64,000 bases of DNA from the NCBI RefSeq assembly GCF_026341515.1, contig NZ_JAPEOK010000001.1, positions 8,308,001 through 8,372,000 of the forward strand, written 5' to 3'. Of this stretch, positions 19,278 through 31,654 are shown piece by piece. Position 1 is the stretch's first letter. Each line of letters starts with the position of its first letter. Under the pieces are notes generated by a model. It saw only the letters and a program-made list of their open reading frames with translations, was not told the origin of the DNA and ran no database searches. This DNA is from Streptomyces sp. NBC_00878 (GTDB lineage: Bacteria > Actinomycetota > Actinomycetes > Streptomycetales > Streptomycetaceae). Made by a program: the position numbers and the translations under genes.

Positions 19278-20582
19278 TCACCCCGTGGCCGGCTCCGCCG
19301 CCACCACCGCCACCGGCCGGGTCTCCGGCAGCAACGCGAAGCACCCCAGGCTGAGCAGCGAGATGGCCGTCAGATAGGCGGCCACACCCCAGGGAACCCG
19401 CCCGCTCTGCTCGGCGACCGCCGTCGCCACGATCGGCGTGAGCGCGCCTCCGAGCACACCGCCCAGGTTGTAGCCCACGGCGGCACCGGTGCAGCGCACA
19501 CGCGGCTCGTACAGCTCCGGCAGATACGCGGCGATCACGCCGAACATCGTCACGAACGCGATCAGTGCCACCAGGAAACCGAGGAACATCAGCAGCGGCT
19601 CGCCCGTCGACAGCAGCGCGATCATCGGGAACATCCACAGGGCGGTTGCCGCGCAGCCCGCCAGGCACAACGGCCGCCGTCCGTACCGGTCGCCGAGAAC
19701 CGCCGCCACCGGAGTCAGCGCACCCTTCACCACGACGGCCGCCATGATGCAGGCCAGCATGACCGTACGGCTCACCCCGAGCCGCTCGGTCGCGTAGGCG
19801 AGGGACCAGGTCGTCACCGCGTAGAACACCGCGTATCCGATCGCGAGCGCCCCCGCGGTCAGCAGGACGAGCCGCCAGTGCCCGCGTACGACCTCGACGA
19901 GCGGCACGCGCGCGTGCTCGCGCAGTTCGAGGAACTGGGGGCTCTCCGCGAGGGAGGAGCGCAGCCACAGCCCCGCCGCCGCGAGCACACCCGCCGCCCA
20001 GAACGGCACCCGCCATCCCCAGCTCGCGAACTGCGCCTCGGAGAGCGTCGCCGACAGCACCAGCATCACGCCGTTGGCGAGGACGAACCCCACCGCGGGC
20101 CCGATCTGCGGGAAGCTCGACCACAGCCCGCGCCGGCCGGGGGGAGCGTGCTCCGCGGTCAGCAGCACAGCCCCGCCCCACTCCCCGCCGAGCCCCAGCC
20201 CCTGGAGAAAACGCAGTACAAGGAGCAGTACGGGGGCGGCCGTTCCGATGGAGTCGTACGTCGGTACGCAGCCGACGGCGACGGTCGCGGTGCCGGTCAG
20301 CAACAAGGAGATGACGAGAACGGGCCGCCTACCGTGCCGGTCCCCGATGTGCCCGAACAGGACCGAGCCCAAGGGGCGCGACACGAACCCGATCCCGAAC
20401 GTCCCGAAGGCCGCCAGTGTCCCCGCCACCGGCGAGAACGTGGGGAAGAACAGCGGACCCAGGACGAGCGCGGCCGCCGTCCCGTAGACGAAGAAGTCGT
20501 AGAACTCGATGGCCGTCCCGGCAAGCGCGGCGGCCGCGAGCCGCGGCATGGAAGGGGGCTTTACGGTGCGTGCACGGTACAT
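19278..20582 (-). CDS. MHS-family (metabolite:H+ symporter) MFS transporter
   Basis: The 434-residue protein has twelve predicted helices. Features of the ShiA/ProP/KgtP group are visible: [23 protein letters not shown] in helix 1, [19 protein letters not shown] in the loop 2-3 motif, and [19 protein letters not shown] in the helix 4-5 region. Members import organic acids, shikimate or compatible solutes with protons. The exact substrate is not readable. It diverges from aroQ with about 300 bp between them, and its 3' end faces the LacI-like dyad. Its proximity to aroQ makes a shikimate-pathway metabolite a speculative option. Confidence 0.9.
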   Translation of the reverse strand: MYRARTVKPPSMPRLAAAALAGTAIEFYDFFVYGTAAALVLGPLFFPTFSPVAGTLAAFGTFGIGFVSRPLGSVLFGHIGDRHGRRPVLVISLLLTGTATVAVGCVPTYDSIGTAAPVLLLVLRFLQGLGLGGEWGGAVLLTAEHAPPGRRGLWSSFPQIGPAVGFVLANGVMLVLSATLSEAQFASWGWRVPFWAAGVLAAAGLWLRSSLAESPQFLELREHARVPLVEVVRGHWRLVLLTAGALAIGYAVFYAVTTWSLAYATERLGVSRTVMLACIMAAVVVKGALTPVAAVLGDRYGRRPLCLAGCAATALWMFPMIALLSTGEPLLMFLGFLVALIAFVTMFGVIAAYLPELYEPRVRCTGAAVGYNLGGVLGGALTPIVATAVAEQSGRVPWGVAAYLTAISLLSLGCFALLPETRPVAVVAAEPATG

Positions 20583-20642
20583 GTCGCGTCAACTACCCAC
20601 GGTGACCAAGAGTTACGGGGGCGCGTGGGGGCCCGGTCGGCC

Positions 20643-20813
20643 TCAGCAGGTCACCGTTATGCGCCGGGCGGGACCGTCCACCCGAATCACGCCCCCCGCC
20701 ATGAGGGCCTTGATGCCCGGGTCGGCGAACGCCGAGTGGATGTCGTCCGGCCGCTCCGAGGCGTCGAACCCCATCTCCCCAGGAACGTAGGAGCCGTTCC
20801 GGTGTCGGCGCAC
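20643..20813 (-). CDS. Small conserved protein, 56 aa
   Basis: The frame reads [21 protein letters not shown], then [20 protein letters not shown], and ends [14 protein letters not shown]. The smooth, protein-like composition and recollection of similar short Streptomyces proteins support a real gene of unknown function. The start is the GTG at 20813; no strong ribosome binding site is visible. It lies between the MHS transporter and aroQ, and is divergent from aroQ. Confidence 0.5.
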   Translation of the reverse strand: MRRHRNGSYVPGEMGFDASERPDDIHSAFADPGIKALMAGGVIRVDGPARRITVTC

Positions 20814-20879
20814 CGTGATAAACCGGGTCTGAGCAGCGGTCCTGAACGGGCCGAGCCATCCGACCGGACCGGAGGAACC

Positions 20880-21353
20880 GTGCCCCGCACCCTCGCCAAC
20901 GCCCCGATCATGATTCTCAACGGCCCCAACCTGAACCTCCTCGGGCAGCGCCAGCCGGAGATCTACGGCTCCGACACCCTCGCCGACGTCGAGGTGATGT
21001 GTGCCAAGGCGGCGGCCGCGCACGGCGGCACGGTGGACTTCCGTCAGTCCAACCACGAGGGTGAGCTGGTCGACTGGATCCACGAGGCACGCCTCAACCA
21101 CTCGGGGATCGTGATCAACCCTGGCGCCTACTCGCACACTTCCATCGCGATCCTGGACGCCCTCAACACCTGCGACGGCCTCCCCGTGCTGGAGGTCCAC
21201 ATCTCCAACATCCACAAGCGCGAGGAGTTCCGGCACCACTCGTACGTCTCGCTCCGCGCCGACGGAGTGATCGCGGGCTGCGGAGTGCAGGGATATGTGT
21301 TCGGGGTGGAGCGGGTCGCGGCGCTGGCGGGAACGGGGCAGGCGCAGGCCTGA
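20880..21353 (+). CDS. aroQ: Type II 3-dehydroquinate dehydratase
   Basis: The 157-residue protein starts at GTG 20880 with GGAGGAA directly upstream. The family motifs are [19 protein letters not shown] (catalytic Arg and Tyr region), [35 protein letters not shown] (with the Tyr/His region) and [18 protein letters not shown], where the catalytic His lies. It converts 3-dehydroquinate to 3-dehydroshikimate in the shikimate pathway as a dodecamer. It is monocistronic in this window. The following 170 bp hold no clear gene, only a short frame starting at 21444 that I do not trust. Confidence 0.96.
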   Translation: MPRTLANAPIMILNGPNLNLLGQRQPEIYGSDTLADVEVMCAKAAAAHGGTVDFRQSNHEGELVDWIHEARLNHSGIVINPGAYSHTSIAILDALNTCDGLPVLEVHISNIHKREEFRHHSYVSLRADGVIAGCGVQGYVFGVERVAALAGTGQAQA

Positions 21354-21526
21354 CGCGAGGCGCCGGGCGGGCGGACGGCGGCCTGACGGGAGGGGCCGGG
21401 CCGACGGAGGCCGATTGTCAGTGGTGGGTGCCACCATCGACGCATGACCTTGATCCAGGATTTCCGAGCACCGTCCGCGTCCGCCGAGAGCCGCGCGTCC
21501 CGGCTCGCCCCGCGCCATGCCGGCGG

Positions 21527-22297
21527 CTACAGCCGTCCCGCCTCCACGATCCGGCGCAAGAAGCGCCGCGTGCGTTCCTCCCGCGGGTCGCCGAACACCT
21601 CCTCGGCCGTGCCGCGTTCCAGTACGACGCCGCCGTCGAGGAAACAGACCTGGTCTGCGACATCGCGCGCGAAACCCATCTCGTGCGTGGCCAGCACCAT
21701 GGTCATGCCGTCGCCCTTCAAGTCCCGGACGACGGCCAGGACTTCACCCACCAGCTCCGGGTCGAGGGCCGCGGTGATCTCGTCGAGGAGCAGCAGCCTG
21801 GGGCGTACGGCCAGGGCGCGGACGATCGCGGCCCGTTGCTGCTGGCCGCCGCTGAGGCGGTCCGGGTACTCGCCCGCCTTGGCGCCGAGCCCGAGCCGGT
21901 CGAGCAGTTCACGGGCGTGCGCCTCCGCCGCCGCCCGGTCCACGCCGTGCACGCGGCGCGGGGCCAGCGTGATGTTCTCCAGGACGGTCATGTGCGGAAA
22001 GAGGTTGTACGCCTGGAAGACCACGCCGATCCGGCGGCGCACCGCGTCCTGGTCGGCCCGGGGGTCGGTGATCTCCTCGTCGTCCAGCCAGATCGCGCCG
22101 TCGTCGATCTCCTCCAGGAGATTCGCGCAGCGCAGCAGCGTCGACTTGCCCGAGCCGGAGGCTCCGATCAGTGCGGTCACCGTGTGCGGGGCGACCTCCA
22201 GATCGACGTCCCGCAGGACGACCGAGTCGCCGAAGGTCTTGCGGACGGCCTCCATCCGCAGCACAGGCACGCCCGAGTCCGTGAGTGTCTCGCTCAT
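21527..22297 (-). CDS. Polar amino acid ABC transporter, ATP-binding protein
   Basis: The 256-residue ABC ATPase has Walker [13 protein letters not shown]-loop VFQAYNLFPHMTVLEN, signature LSGGQQQRAAIVRAL, Walker B LLLLDEITAALDPE and switch THEMGFA. The FQAYNLFPH and THEM motifs are characteristic of the glutamine/polar amino acid subgroup (GlnQ/HisP). It energises the permease whose stop codon overlaps its start (ATGA). It is the last gene of a three-gene minus-strand operon in the order binding protein, permease, ATPase. Confidence 0.94.
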   Translation of the reverse strand: MSETLTDSGVPVLRMEAVRKTFGDSVVLRDVDLEVAPHTVTALIGASGSGKSTLLRCANLLEEIDDGAIWLDDEEITDPRADQDAVRRRIGVVFQAYNLFPHMTVLENITLAPRRVHGVDRAAAEAHARELLDRLGLGAKAGEYPDRLSGGQQQRAAIVRALAVRPRLLLLDEITAALDPELVGEVLAVVRDLKGDGMTMVLATHEMGFARDVADQVCFLDGGVVLERGTAEEVFGDPREERTRRFLRRIVEAGRL

Positions 22298-23208
22298 ATG
22301 CTCCCTCCCTGCGCCTGCCGCCGGTCCATCCGTGCCGTGACCCAGTCGGTGAAGCGGGTCATCGGGATGGTCAGTGCGACGAAGACCAGTCCCGCGACGA
22401 TGTACGGCGTGTAGTTGAGGCTGCGGCCCACGATGATGTCCGCGGCGCGCACGGCGTCGACCGCGCCGCCGATCGAGACGAGCCCGGTGTCCTTCTGCAG
22501 GGACACCAAGTCGTTGAGCAGCGGCGGCACCTGACGGCGCACGGCCTGGGGGAGCACCACGTACCGCAACGTCTGACGGTTGTTCAGCCCCAGCGAGCGG
22601 GCCGCGGCGCGCTGCGAGGGGTGGACCGACTCGATGCCGGCGCGGAACACCTCGGCGACATACGCCGAGTACGTCAGGGTGAGCGCCGTCCCGCCGAGCA
22701 GCACCGGATCGACCGTGATGCCCTGCAGCCGCAGCGCCGGCACACCCAGCACCACGATCATCAGGTTGATGATCAGCGGCAGCCCACGGAAGAAGTCGGT
22801 GTACGCGGCGGCCAGCGCCCTCAGCGGGAAGAACACCGGGCCGCGCAGGGTGCGTGCGACGGCGATCAGCATGCCGAGGACGAGGACCGCGACGCCGCAC
22901 ACCAGCAGGAGCCGGACGTTCAGCCACAGCCCTTCGAGGACCTTGGGCAACGCCTCGCGCGCGTATTGCGCGCTGAAGAACGTCTCCTTGGTGCGCGGCC
23001 AGCCGGGCGCGTTGACGACGACGAGGTAGAGGACGACGCCGGTCACGAGGGTGGACAGCGCGGCGATCGCCGTCGCGCGGCGGGCGCGGGAGCGTTTGTA
23101 GCGCTCCCGCTCGACCCGCCGTCGCGACGGGACGTACGCCTCGCGCGGGTCGCCCTCGCCGGAGTCTCCCTCCGGCTCCCCGCCCGACTCCTCCTTCACG
23201 ACCGTCAC
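22294..23208 (-). CDS. Polar amino acid ABC transporter, permease
   Basis: The 304-residue protein has a charged cytoplasmic N-terminus of about 55 residues rich in Glu and Arg, one early helix (AIAALSTLVTGVVLYLVVV), then the HisM/GlnP-type permease domain. TDFFRGLPLIINLMIVV marks the start of the conserved core. The EAA loop reads RSLGLNNRQTLRYVVLPQAVRR. The GTG at 23208 overlaps the stop of the binding protein gene as GTGA; GTG 23199 is an alternative. A single permease suggests a homodimer in the membrane. Confidence 0.92.
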   Translation of the reverse strand: MTVVKEESGGEPEGDSGEGDPREAYVPSRRRVERERYKRSRARRATAIAALSTLVTGVVLYLVVVNAPGWPRTKETFFSAQYAREALPKVLEGLWLNVRLLLVCGVAVLVLGMLIAVARTLRGPVFFPLRALAAAYTDFFRGLPLIINLMIVVLGVPALRLQGITVDPVLLGGTALTLTYSAYVAEVFRAGIESVHPSQRAAARSLGLNNRQTLRYVVLPQAVRRQVPPLLNDLVSLQKDTGLVSIGGAVDAVRAADIIVGRSLNYTPYIVAGLVFVALTIPMTRFTDWVTARMDRRQAQGGSI

Positions 23209-24089
23209 TTGAGGACCGGTGCGTCGACGGCGTCGGACAGCCACTGCTTCTCGATGGCGGAGAGGGTGCCGTCCTCGCGCAGGGCGTCCACGGCGTCCGT
23301 CACGCACGAGGTGAGCGCGCTGCCCTTGTCGAGGACGAGCCCGAACTGCTCCGGCGTACCGCCCTGGTTCTCGAACTGTCCGACGATCCTCGCGTCCGTC
23401 ACCTCGGCCGCGGTGATGTAGAACGCGGTCGGCAGGTCGACCACGATGGCGTCCACCTGGCCGTTCTTCAGCGCGGACTTGGCCTGGTCGTTTTTCGCGT
23501 ACGCGGCCGGCTCCTCGGTCGGCTTCACCACGTCGTTGATGTAGTTCAGGCTGGTGGTGCCGACCTGGGCGCCCAGTTTCACGCCCTTGAGGTCGGCGAT
23601 GCTCTTCGCCTTCGCGGCCTTGGAGTTCTTCAGCGCGATGACGGCCTGGCGTACGTCGTAGTAGCCGGACGAGAAGTCGACGGCCTTCTTGCGCTCGTCG
23701 CTGATCGACACCTGGTTGATGTCGAAGTCGAAGGTCTTCTCGCCGGGCGCGAAAGCCTTGTTGAAGGGCACGGTCTGCCAGACGACGTCGCCCTTGTCGT
23801 AGCCGAGCTGCTTCGCCACGGCGTACGCGACGGCCGACTCGAAGCCCTCGCCGTTGGCCGGCTTGCCGTTTTTGAACCATGGCTCGTACGCGGGTTCGTC
23901 GGTCGCGATGGTCAGCTTCCCGGAGGTCTCCGTGCCCAGTTCGCCCTTGGCGCACGACTCGGCGCCGGAACCGGAGGGCTTGTCGGCGGCCTTCTCCTCG
24001 GGTTGCGGGGCGCAGCCGACGGCGACGGCGAGCAGAGCGACGGTGGCGGTGGACGCGGCACGGCGCAAGGCGCGTTGGGCAAGATGCAT
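23205..24089 (-). CDS. Polar amino acid ABC transporter, substrate-binding lipoprotein
   Basis: The 294-residue lipoprotein starts at ATG 24089. The signal sequence ends in a lipobox at LAVAVGC (Cys about residue 26), so it is anchored outside the membrane. The mature domain is a family 3 solute-binding protein: GKLTIATDEPAYEPWF, GFESAVAYAVAKQLGY, DINQVSISDERKKAVDFS and GTTSLNYI. The acidic and polar binding region fits a polar amino acid, but the specific ligand is not determined. It is the first gene of the operon. A longer upstream frame to 24152 is unlikely because it disrupts the signal peptide. Confidence 0.92.
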   Translation of the reverse strand: MHLAQRALRRAASTATVALLAVAVGCAPQPEEKAADKPSGSGAESCAKGELGTETSGKLTIATDEPAYEPWFKNGKPANGEGFESAVAYAVAKQLGYDKGDVVWQTVPFNKAFAPGEKTFDFDINQVSISDERKKAVDFSSGYYDVRQAVIALKNSKAAKAKSIADLKGVKLGAQVGTTSLNYINDVVKPTEEPAAYAKNDQAKSALKNGQVDAIVVDLPTAFYITAAEVTDARIVGQFENQGGTPEQFGLVLDKGSALTSCVTDAVDALREDGTLSAIEKQWLSDAVDAPVLK

Positions 24090-24669
24090 GGCGGGAGAGT
24101 GACAGTGCGTGGGCCCGTTTGTCGAGGTCACAGGGGCAACTGTCCGCATCATGGGAACGAGTGTTGCAATGCTGTGAACTCGTGGGACGCCGCGGTGTCA
24201 GGACGGCCGGGGGCGGTGGCCGCCGGACGTCGGCCACCGCTGCCAGGGCGGGGCCGCCGGCCGAGGGCGGGGATCGATAGGCCGGCGACCCACCCGCGCA
24301 GGAGCCGTCATCCTGTGCGGGACCAACTACCAGTGGACCGCGCGCTCCCACGCGCCGGGAGCGCGTGCGGGGCACCGGCACGTGCGCTCCGTTCACACGG
24401 GGCGCGCACCGGCACGTACGGCTGCTGAACGCGCCCCCGACATCGGAGGCCTCACCAACTCCCGCCAGGCGTAGGACGGTTCACCAACTCCCGCCCGGCG
24501 CACGCCGGTTCACCAGCGCCTGCCCGGCGACGGACGAATCACCAGCGGCCTGCCTGGCTACGGAGGAATCGCCAACGTCTGCCCGGTGAAGGACGGTTCG
24601 CCAACGTCCGCCCGTCGTCAGAGCGGTCAGATCGGTGGGTTCGCCGACCGGCCTTCGGGGCGGGCGAGG
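24090..24669. other. Gene-free gap with low-complexity repeats
   Basis: It contains the promoter side of the amino acid transporter (24090-24200), a GC-rich part with CACGTGCG/CACCGGCAC-type repeats (24340-24425), and the tandem repeat block at 24452-24627. No credible gene was found on either strand. Confidence 0.5.
24452..24627. repeat. Six tandem copies of a 29-30 bp repeat
   Basis: Units begin TC(A/G)CCA(A/G)C at 24452, 24481 and roughly every 29-30 bases to 24627. Each continues with a CCCGCC(C/A)GGCG core and ends GACGG or a variant. They lie between the convergent MBL gene end and the upstream region of the amino acid transporter. Confidence 0.7.
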
Positions 24670-25326
24670 TCACCAACCCCGCGCGCGCCACTCCGGCAGG
24701 TGCGGCCGTTCCGCACCCAGTGTCGTGTCGTCGCCATGGCCCGGGTAGACCCAGGTCTCGTCCGGCAGCACGTCGAAGATCTTTGTCTCGACGTCGTGGA
24801 TCAGACTGGCGAACGCCTTCGCGTCCTTACGTGTGTTGCCCACACCACCCGGGAAGAGACAGTCACCCGTGAACACATGCGGGTGCCCGTGCGGGTCGTC
24901 GTAGACCAGGGCGATCGAGCCGGGCGTGTGCCCCACCAGATGGCGCGCGGTCAGGGTCACGTGCCCCACCCGGATCGTGTCGCCGTCCTGGACGGGCACG
25001 TCCGTCGGTACGGGGATGCCGTCGGCGTCGTCCCGTCCCGCGTACGTGCGCGCGCCCGTGGCCGCCACGACCTCCGCGAGCGCCTGCCAGTGGTCGCCGT
25101 GCTGATGCGTGGTGACCACGGACGCGATGCCGTCGTCGCCGATCAGGGTGAGCAGCGTCCCGGCGTCGTTGGCCGCGTCGATCAGGAGTTGCTCGTCCGT
25201 GGCCCGGCAGCGCAGCAGATAGGCGTTGTTGTTCATTGGGCCGACCGCGACCTTGGAGATCATCAGGTCCCGCAGCTCGTGCACATCGGCAGGGCCGTCG
25301 ACCGTCACCGTTCCGCTGTACGTCAT
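24670..25326 (-). CDS. Metallo-beta-lactamase-fold hydrolase (glyoxalase II-like)
   Basis: The 218-residue protein carries the zinc motif THQHGDHW (about residues 73-80), further ligands in RHLVGHTPGSIALVYDD and VFTGDCLFPGGVGNT, and the last His in VYPGHGDDTTLG. This is the set expected of a glyoxalase II-like MBL hydrolase acting on thioesters or related substrates. The LIDAANDAGTLL strand is typical of the fold. Only ten bases separate it from the upstream MDMPI gene, so the two are probably cotranscribed. Confidence 0.92.
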   Translation of the reverse strand: MTYSGTVTVDGPADVHELRDLMISKVAVGPMNNNAYLLRCRATDEQLLIDAANDAGTLLTLIGDDGIASVVTTHQHGDHWQALAEVVAATGARTYAGRDDADGIPVPTDVPVQDGDTIRVGHVTLTARHLVGHTPGSIALVYDDPHGHPHVFTGDCLFPGGVGNTRKDAKAFASLIHDVETKIFDVLPDETWVYPGHGDDTTLGAERPHLPEWRARGW

Positions 25327-25336
25327 GGCACTCAGC

Positions 25337-26059
25337 CTATAGCGGAGGGAGTACGGGAAGCAGGCCGCCGTCGATGCTCAGCGCGGACCCGTCGCGGCGG
25401 CCCGCGAGCCAGCCGAGCAGGGCGGGCGCGGAACCGCTCACGGTCACGTCCGCACCTTCCCCGGCGCCCACGGCTCGCCCCGGACCGCCGTCTCCGGAGG
25501 AGCGTCCCGTGCTCCACGCGCGTGTGCCGTCCGTGACGCGCGTGTGCGGCACCTCCGGGTGCCCGGTGAAGCGGCCCGTGAGAAAGGAGATCTCGCGCTC
25601 CACGAACTCCTCCGGGAGGTGCTCCAGGTCGTACCCGATCCCCAGATCCACGTGGTGCAGCTCGACCTCGATCCACCGACGGAACGGCACCCCGGACGCC
25701 GAGTCGGTGACTCCGTTGCGCAGTTCCACCGTGCGGGACCAGTCCGCGGGCGCTGCCCCCGCCTCCTGGAAGCGGGCCGCGCTCTCGCGGAGGTCGGTGA
25801 GGTGTGTCTCCAGGGGGCGCGGGGCGTCCCGCTCGATGTCGGCGTCCCGGGCTTCACCGGAGACGTACATCGGCCGACCTTCGAGGACGTTCACGAGGGC
25901 GTCCGCGTTGCGGGCGAGGTGGGCCAGGACGTGGCCGCGGCTCCAGCCGGGCAGCCGTGACGGCCCGGTCACGGAAACGTTGTCCCGTTTGGCGACTGCG
26001 ATGAGCAGCCGCTCGGTCGCGTCACGTACAGACGCCAGGTCGCGCACATGATCGTTCAT
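25337..26059 (-). CDS. Maleylpyruvate isomerase-type (MDMPI/DinB-like) protein
   Basis: The 240-residue protein has the mycothiol-dependent maleylpyruvate isomerase N-terminal four-helix domain. PSRLPGWSRGHVLAHLARNADAL supplies the first metal His residues, and RRWIEVELHHVDLGIGYD supplies the HxxxD portion. The C-terminal segment VTVSGSAPALLGWLAGR, ending SIDGGLLPVLPPL, is the sterol carrier-like extension common in actinomycetes. Many such proteins are mycothiol S-transferases of unknown substrate. Together with the MBL hydrolase it may form a detoxification pair, which is inference from adjacency only. Confidence 0.85.
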   Translation of the reverse strand: MNDHVRDLASVRDATERLLIAVAKRDNVSVTGPSRLPGWSRGHVLAHLARNADALVNVLEGRPMYVSGEARDADIERDAPRPLETHLTDLRESAARFQEAGAAPADWSRTVELRNGVTDSASGVPFRRWIEVELHHVDLGIGYDLEHLPEEFVEREISFLTGRFTGHPEVPHTRVTDGTRAWSTGRSSGDGGPGRAVGAGEGADVTVSGSAPALLGWLAGRRDGSALSIDGGLLPVLPPL

Positions 26060-26307
26060 GGGCACGACGATAGTCCCGCCACACGTTTGGGTGAAGGTTG
26101 TGGGCGGCCCCCGTAAATCGAATGCACGTGCTATATGGTCGGTTGCGGCGTCGGGCATGCTGGAGGGCCCGGGATTGTTGTGAACCAGGGAAACCAGACC
26201 GGCGCTGTCAGTGGCTCCCTCTAGTCTGAAAAAGACGGGGGTCCCGTCGTCTGAAAAGCCGGGGGCCTCGCCCCTGTCACTTCTTCTCAAGAAAGGTGCG
26301 GACCGGC

Positions 26308-29379
<3,072 letters not shown>

Positions 29380-29497
29380 GCCGCTTCGGCCGTACGCGTA
29401 CGGCCTCGCGAAGGAAGCCCCGGCCGCCCCGGCCCCCAGGCCTCCCGCCTTCGCACAAGCAGGCCGGTCTCCTGCGCGCACGTACATGGACCACGCA

Positions 29498-29549
29498 CAA
29501 CGCGTCGCGTCCCACGGAAACTCAACCTCCCGTGGGACGCGACGCGTTG
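29498..29549. terminator. 20-bp perfect stem bidirectional terminator
   Basis: The 29498-29517 arm is the exact complement of 29530-29549, with a 12-base loop. It lies between the convergent uvrA and sugar kinase genes. Confidence 0.9.
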
Positions 29550-29556
29550 CACAATC

Positions 29557-29633
29557 AGCCGCCGAGCCGCCGAGCCGCCGAGCCGCCGAGCCGCCGAGCC
29601 GCCGAGCCGCCGAGCCGCCGAGCCGCCGAGCCG
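29557..29633. repeat. 9.6 perfect tandem copies of AGCCGCCG
   Basis: An 8-bp unit repeats without error from 29557 to 29633. Eight is not a multiple of three, so this is not a coding repeat. It is a likely site of slipped-strand length variation, between the terminator and the sugar kinase stop. Confidence 0.95.
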
Positions 29634-29648
29634 TCTGCCCCGCGTCCG

Positions 29649-30560
29649 CTAGAAAGCGCCCACCTCATGTGCGTACGGTGGCTCCGCGCCCGCTCGGGAG
29701 CAGGTGATCGCCGCAGCTCGTGCGGCGAACCGGAGCAACGCGTGCCAGCCGTCGGCGCCCAGATCCGCCAGTGCCTGACCGGAGAGCGCGTCGTGGGCTG
29801 CGAGGCCGTGCAGCAGCGCCGCGTTCACCGTGTCGCCCGCGCCGATCGTGTCCACCACGTCGACCGGTTCGCCCGGCACGGCGTACTCCGCGCCGTCGCG
29901 GGTGTAGGCGGTCAGCCCGTCGCCGCCCCGTGTGACGACCACGGCCGAAGGACCCGACGCCAGCCACTCGCGCGGAGTGCCGCCGAGCCACTCCGCGTCC
30001 TCCTGGGACAGCTTGAGCAGCGACACCGACGGCAGCCAGCTCTTGAACCGGGCACGGTAGGCGTCCGCGTCCGGGATCAGCACCGAGCGGATGTTGGGGT
30101 CGAGCGCGGTGAACACACCCCGCGCCGCCGCGATCCGCATCAGCTCCTCGTACGCGGTCGCGCCCGGCTCCAGGACGAGCGAACACGTACCGAAGGACAC
30201 CGCCCTTGTCCCGTCCGGGAGTTGGGAGGACGCCGAGAACAGCCGGTCCGCCGTGCCCTCGACGTAGAAGGAGTAACCGGCCGAGCCGTCCGCGGCGATC
30301 GACGCGACCGCGAGGGTCGTCGGCTCGGCGCCCCGCTCCACGGACGACACATCGACGCCCGCCTCGCGCAGTCCTGCGACCAGGGCCTCGCCGAAGGCGT
30401 CGTGCGAGATCCGCGAGCAGAAGGCCGCGGGGGAGCCGAGCCGGCCCAGCGCCACCGCCGTGTTGTACGGGCCGCCGCCGCGGCGCGGGTCGAGCGCCGC
30501 GAGCGCGCCAGCCTCACTCGGCACCAGATCGATCAGGGCCTCACCGGCGACGACGATCAC
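29649..30560 (-). CDS. PfkB-family sugar kinase, probable fructokinase
   Basis: The 303-residue kinase starts at GTG 30560, overlapping the LacI stop as GTGA. PfkB signature 1 is GGGPYNTAVALGRLG (about residues 28-42), and signature 2 is DTIGAGDTVNAALLHGL with the catalytic Asp. The opening VIVVAGEALIDLVP is typical of fructokinase-like members. It would phosphorylate a hexose, perhaps fructose, in the cytosol. It is the second gene of a lacI-kinase operon, and no sugar transporter sits nearby. The operon is expected to respond to the LacI protein through the palindrome upstream. Confidence 0.88.
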   Translation of the reverse strand: MIVVAGEALIDLVPSEAGALAALDPRRGGGPYNTAVALGRLGSPAAFCSRISHDAFGEALVAGLREAGVDVSSVERGAEPTTLAVASIAADGSAGYSFYVEGTADRLFSASSQLPDGTRAVSFGTCSLVLEPGATAYEELMRIAAARGVFTALDPNIRSVLIPDADAYRARFKSWLPSVSLLKLSQEDAEWLGGTPREWLASGPSAVVVTRGGDGLTAYTRDGAEYAVPGEPVDVVDTIGAGDTVNAALLHGLAAHDALSGQALADLGADGWHALLRFAARAAAITCSRAGAEPPYAHEVGAF

Positions 30561-31591
30561 GAGTCGGATCCTTTCTCGGGGCAGCCGCACGAGGTGCGGT
30601 GCACGAAGGCGGAGGGCAGCCGGACCGTACGGGCCTCGCGGCCGGGGGAGTCCAGCCGGTCCAGCAGCAGCCGTACGGCCTGGGAGCCGATCTCCTTGCT
30701 GGGCTGGGAGATCGCGGTGAGCCGGGGCGAGAAGAGGTCCGCCCAGGAGAAGTCGTCGAAGCAGCACAGGGCCAGGTCGCCGGGCACGGACAGACCTCTC
30801 GCGCGCACGGCCCACAGTGCGCCGATGGTCATCGCGTTGTTGGCGGTGACCAGTGCCGTCGGCGGCGCCGGGAGGGACAGCAGGACCTCGGTCGCGCGCT
30901 CGGCGCCCGCCGCCTCGGAGTTGCCGGGGACCACGAGCCGCTCGTCGTACGCGAGCCCCGCGTACGCCAGGCCGTGCCGGTAACCGGAGATCCGTTCACT
31001 CGTCGTGCTGAGCCCCGGCAGACCCGCGACCAGGCCGATCCGCTTGTGCCCCAGCTCGGCGAGATGTCTGACCAGGAGCGTGACGGGCTCGGTGTTCTCC
31101 GCACAGACCTGGTCGAACGTGAAACCTGGTGGCGTCCGGTCGCCGGCGATCAGCCGGTCCAGGAACACCGTCGGTACGTCGTGCCGCCCGAGGTAGCCGA
31201 GCAGCTCCTCCGGATGCGCGGACGGCGCGACGAGCATGCCGTCCACGCGCCGCTCGTGCAGCAGCTGGACCACCTTGCGCTCATGCACCGGATCGTCGTG
31301 CGGGTCCGCGATCAGCAGGCTGTATCCGCGCTCCAGAGCGCCGGCCTCCACACCCTGGAGGATCTCCGTGAAGTAAGGATTGCTGATCGCCGACACCGCG
31401 AGCCCGATCGACCGGGTGCGCGAGGTGACGAGGGATCTGGCCAGGGTGTTGGGCGTGTAGCCGAGTTCGTCGATCGCGTCGAGCACGGCCTGGCGGGTGG
31501 CCGGCCGCACGGGGCGTGTGTCGTTGAGTACGTGCGAGACCGTCGCGACGGACACACCCGCGCTCCGGGCCACATCGACCATGGTCGCCAT
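30557..31591 (-). CDS. LacI/GalR-family transcriptional regulator
   Basis: The 344-residue regulator has the N-terminal LacI HTH (MVDVARSAGVSVATVSHVLND, residues 4-24), the hinge helix (TPNTLARSLVTSRTRSIGL) and a periplasmic-binding-protein-like ligand domain. ATG 31591 is preceded by GGGAGGGGG. It is translationally coupled to the sugar kinase behind it, so it probably senses the kinase substrate or product. The 60-bp palindrome 64 bp upstream contains LacI-type boxes and is the obvious candidate operator for autoregulation. Confidence 0.92.
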   Translation of the reverse strand: MATMVDVARSAGVSVATVSHVLNDTRPVRPATRQAVLDAIDELGYTPNTLARSLVTSRTRSIGLAVSAISNPYFTEILQGVEAGALERGYSLLIADPHDDPVHERKVVQLLHERRVDGMLVAPSAHPEELLGYLGRHDVPTVFLDRLIAGDRTPPGFTFDQVCAENTEPVTLLVRHLAELGHKRIGLVAGLPGLSTTSERISGYRHGLAYAGLAYDERLVVPGNSEAAGAERATEVLLSLPAPPTALVTANNAMTIGALWAVRARGLSVPGDLALCCFDDFSWADLFSPRLTAISQPSKEIGSQAVRLLLDRLDSPGREARTVRLPSAFVHRTSCGCPEKGSDS

Positions 31592-31654
31592 GAGAGACCC
31601 CCTCCCTCGCACTCGCCGACGCCCTCGTCGGGCGTCGTCCCGACTCGGACCGTA

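Noticed and set aside
21444..22340. Plus-strand frame beginning MTLIQDFRAPSASAES after aroQ
   Set aside because: The opening looks protein-like, but the frame soon runs antisense to the ABC ATPase gene. At most the first 25 codons could be a gene stub, which cannot be supported.
24452..24627. CRISPR array
   Set aside because: Units abut without variable spacers, the unit is degenerate, and no cas genes are present.
26060..26307. LexA/SOS box upstream of uvrA
   Set aside because: No GAAC-N4-GTTC-type dyad was found by eye. Only a TCTGAAAA...GGGGG direct repeat (about 26225-26265) is present, with no known meaning.
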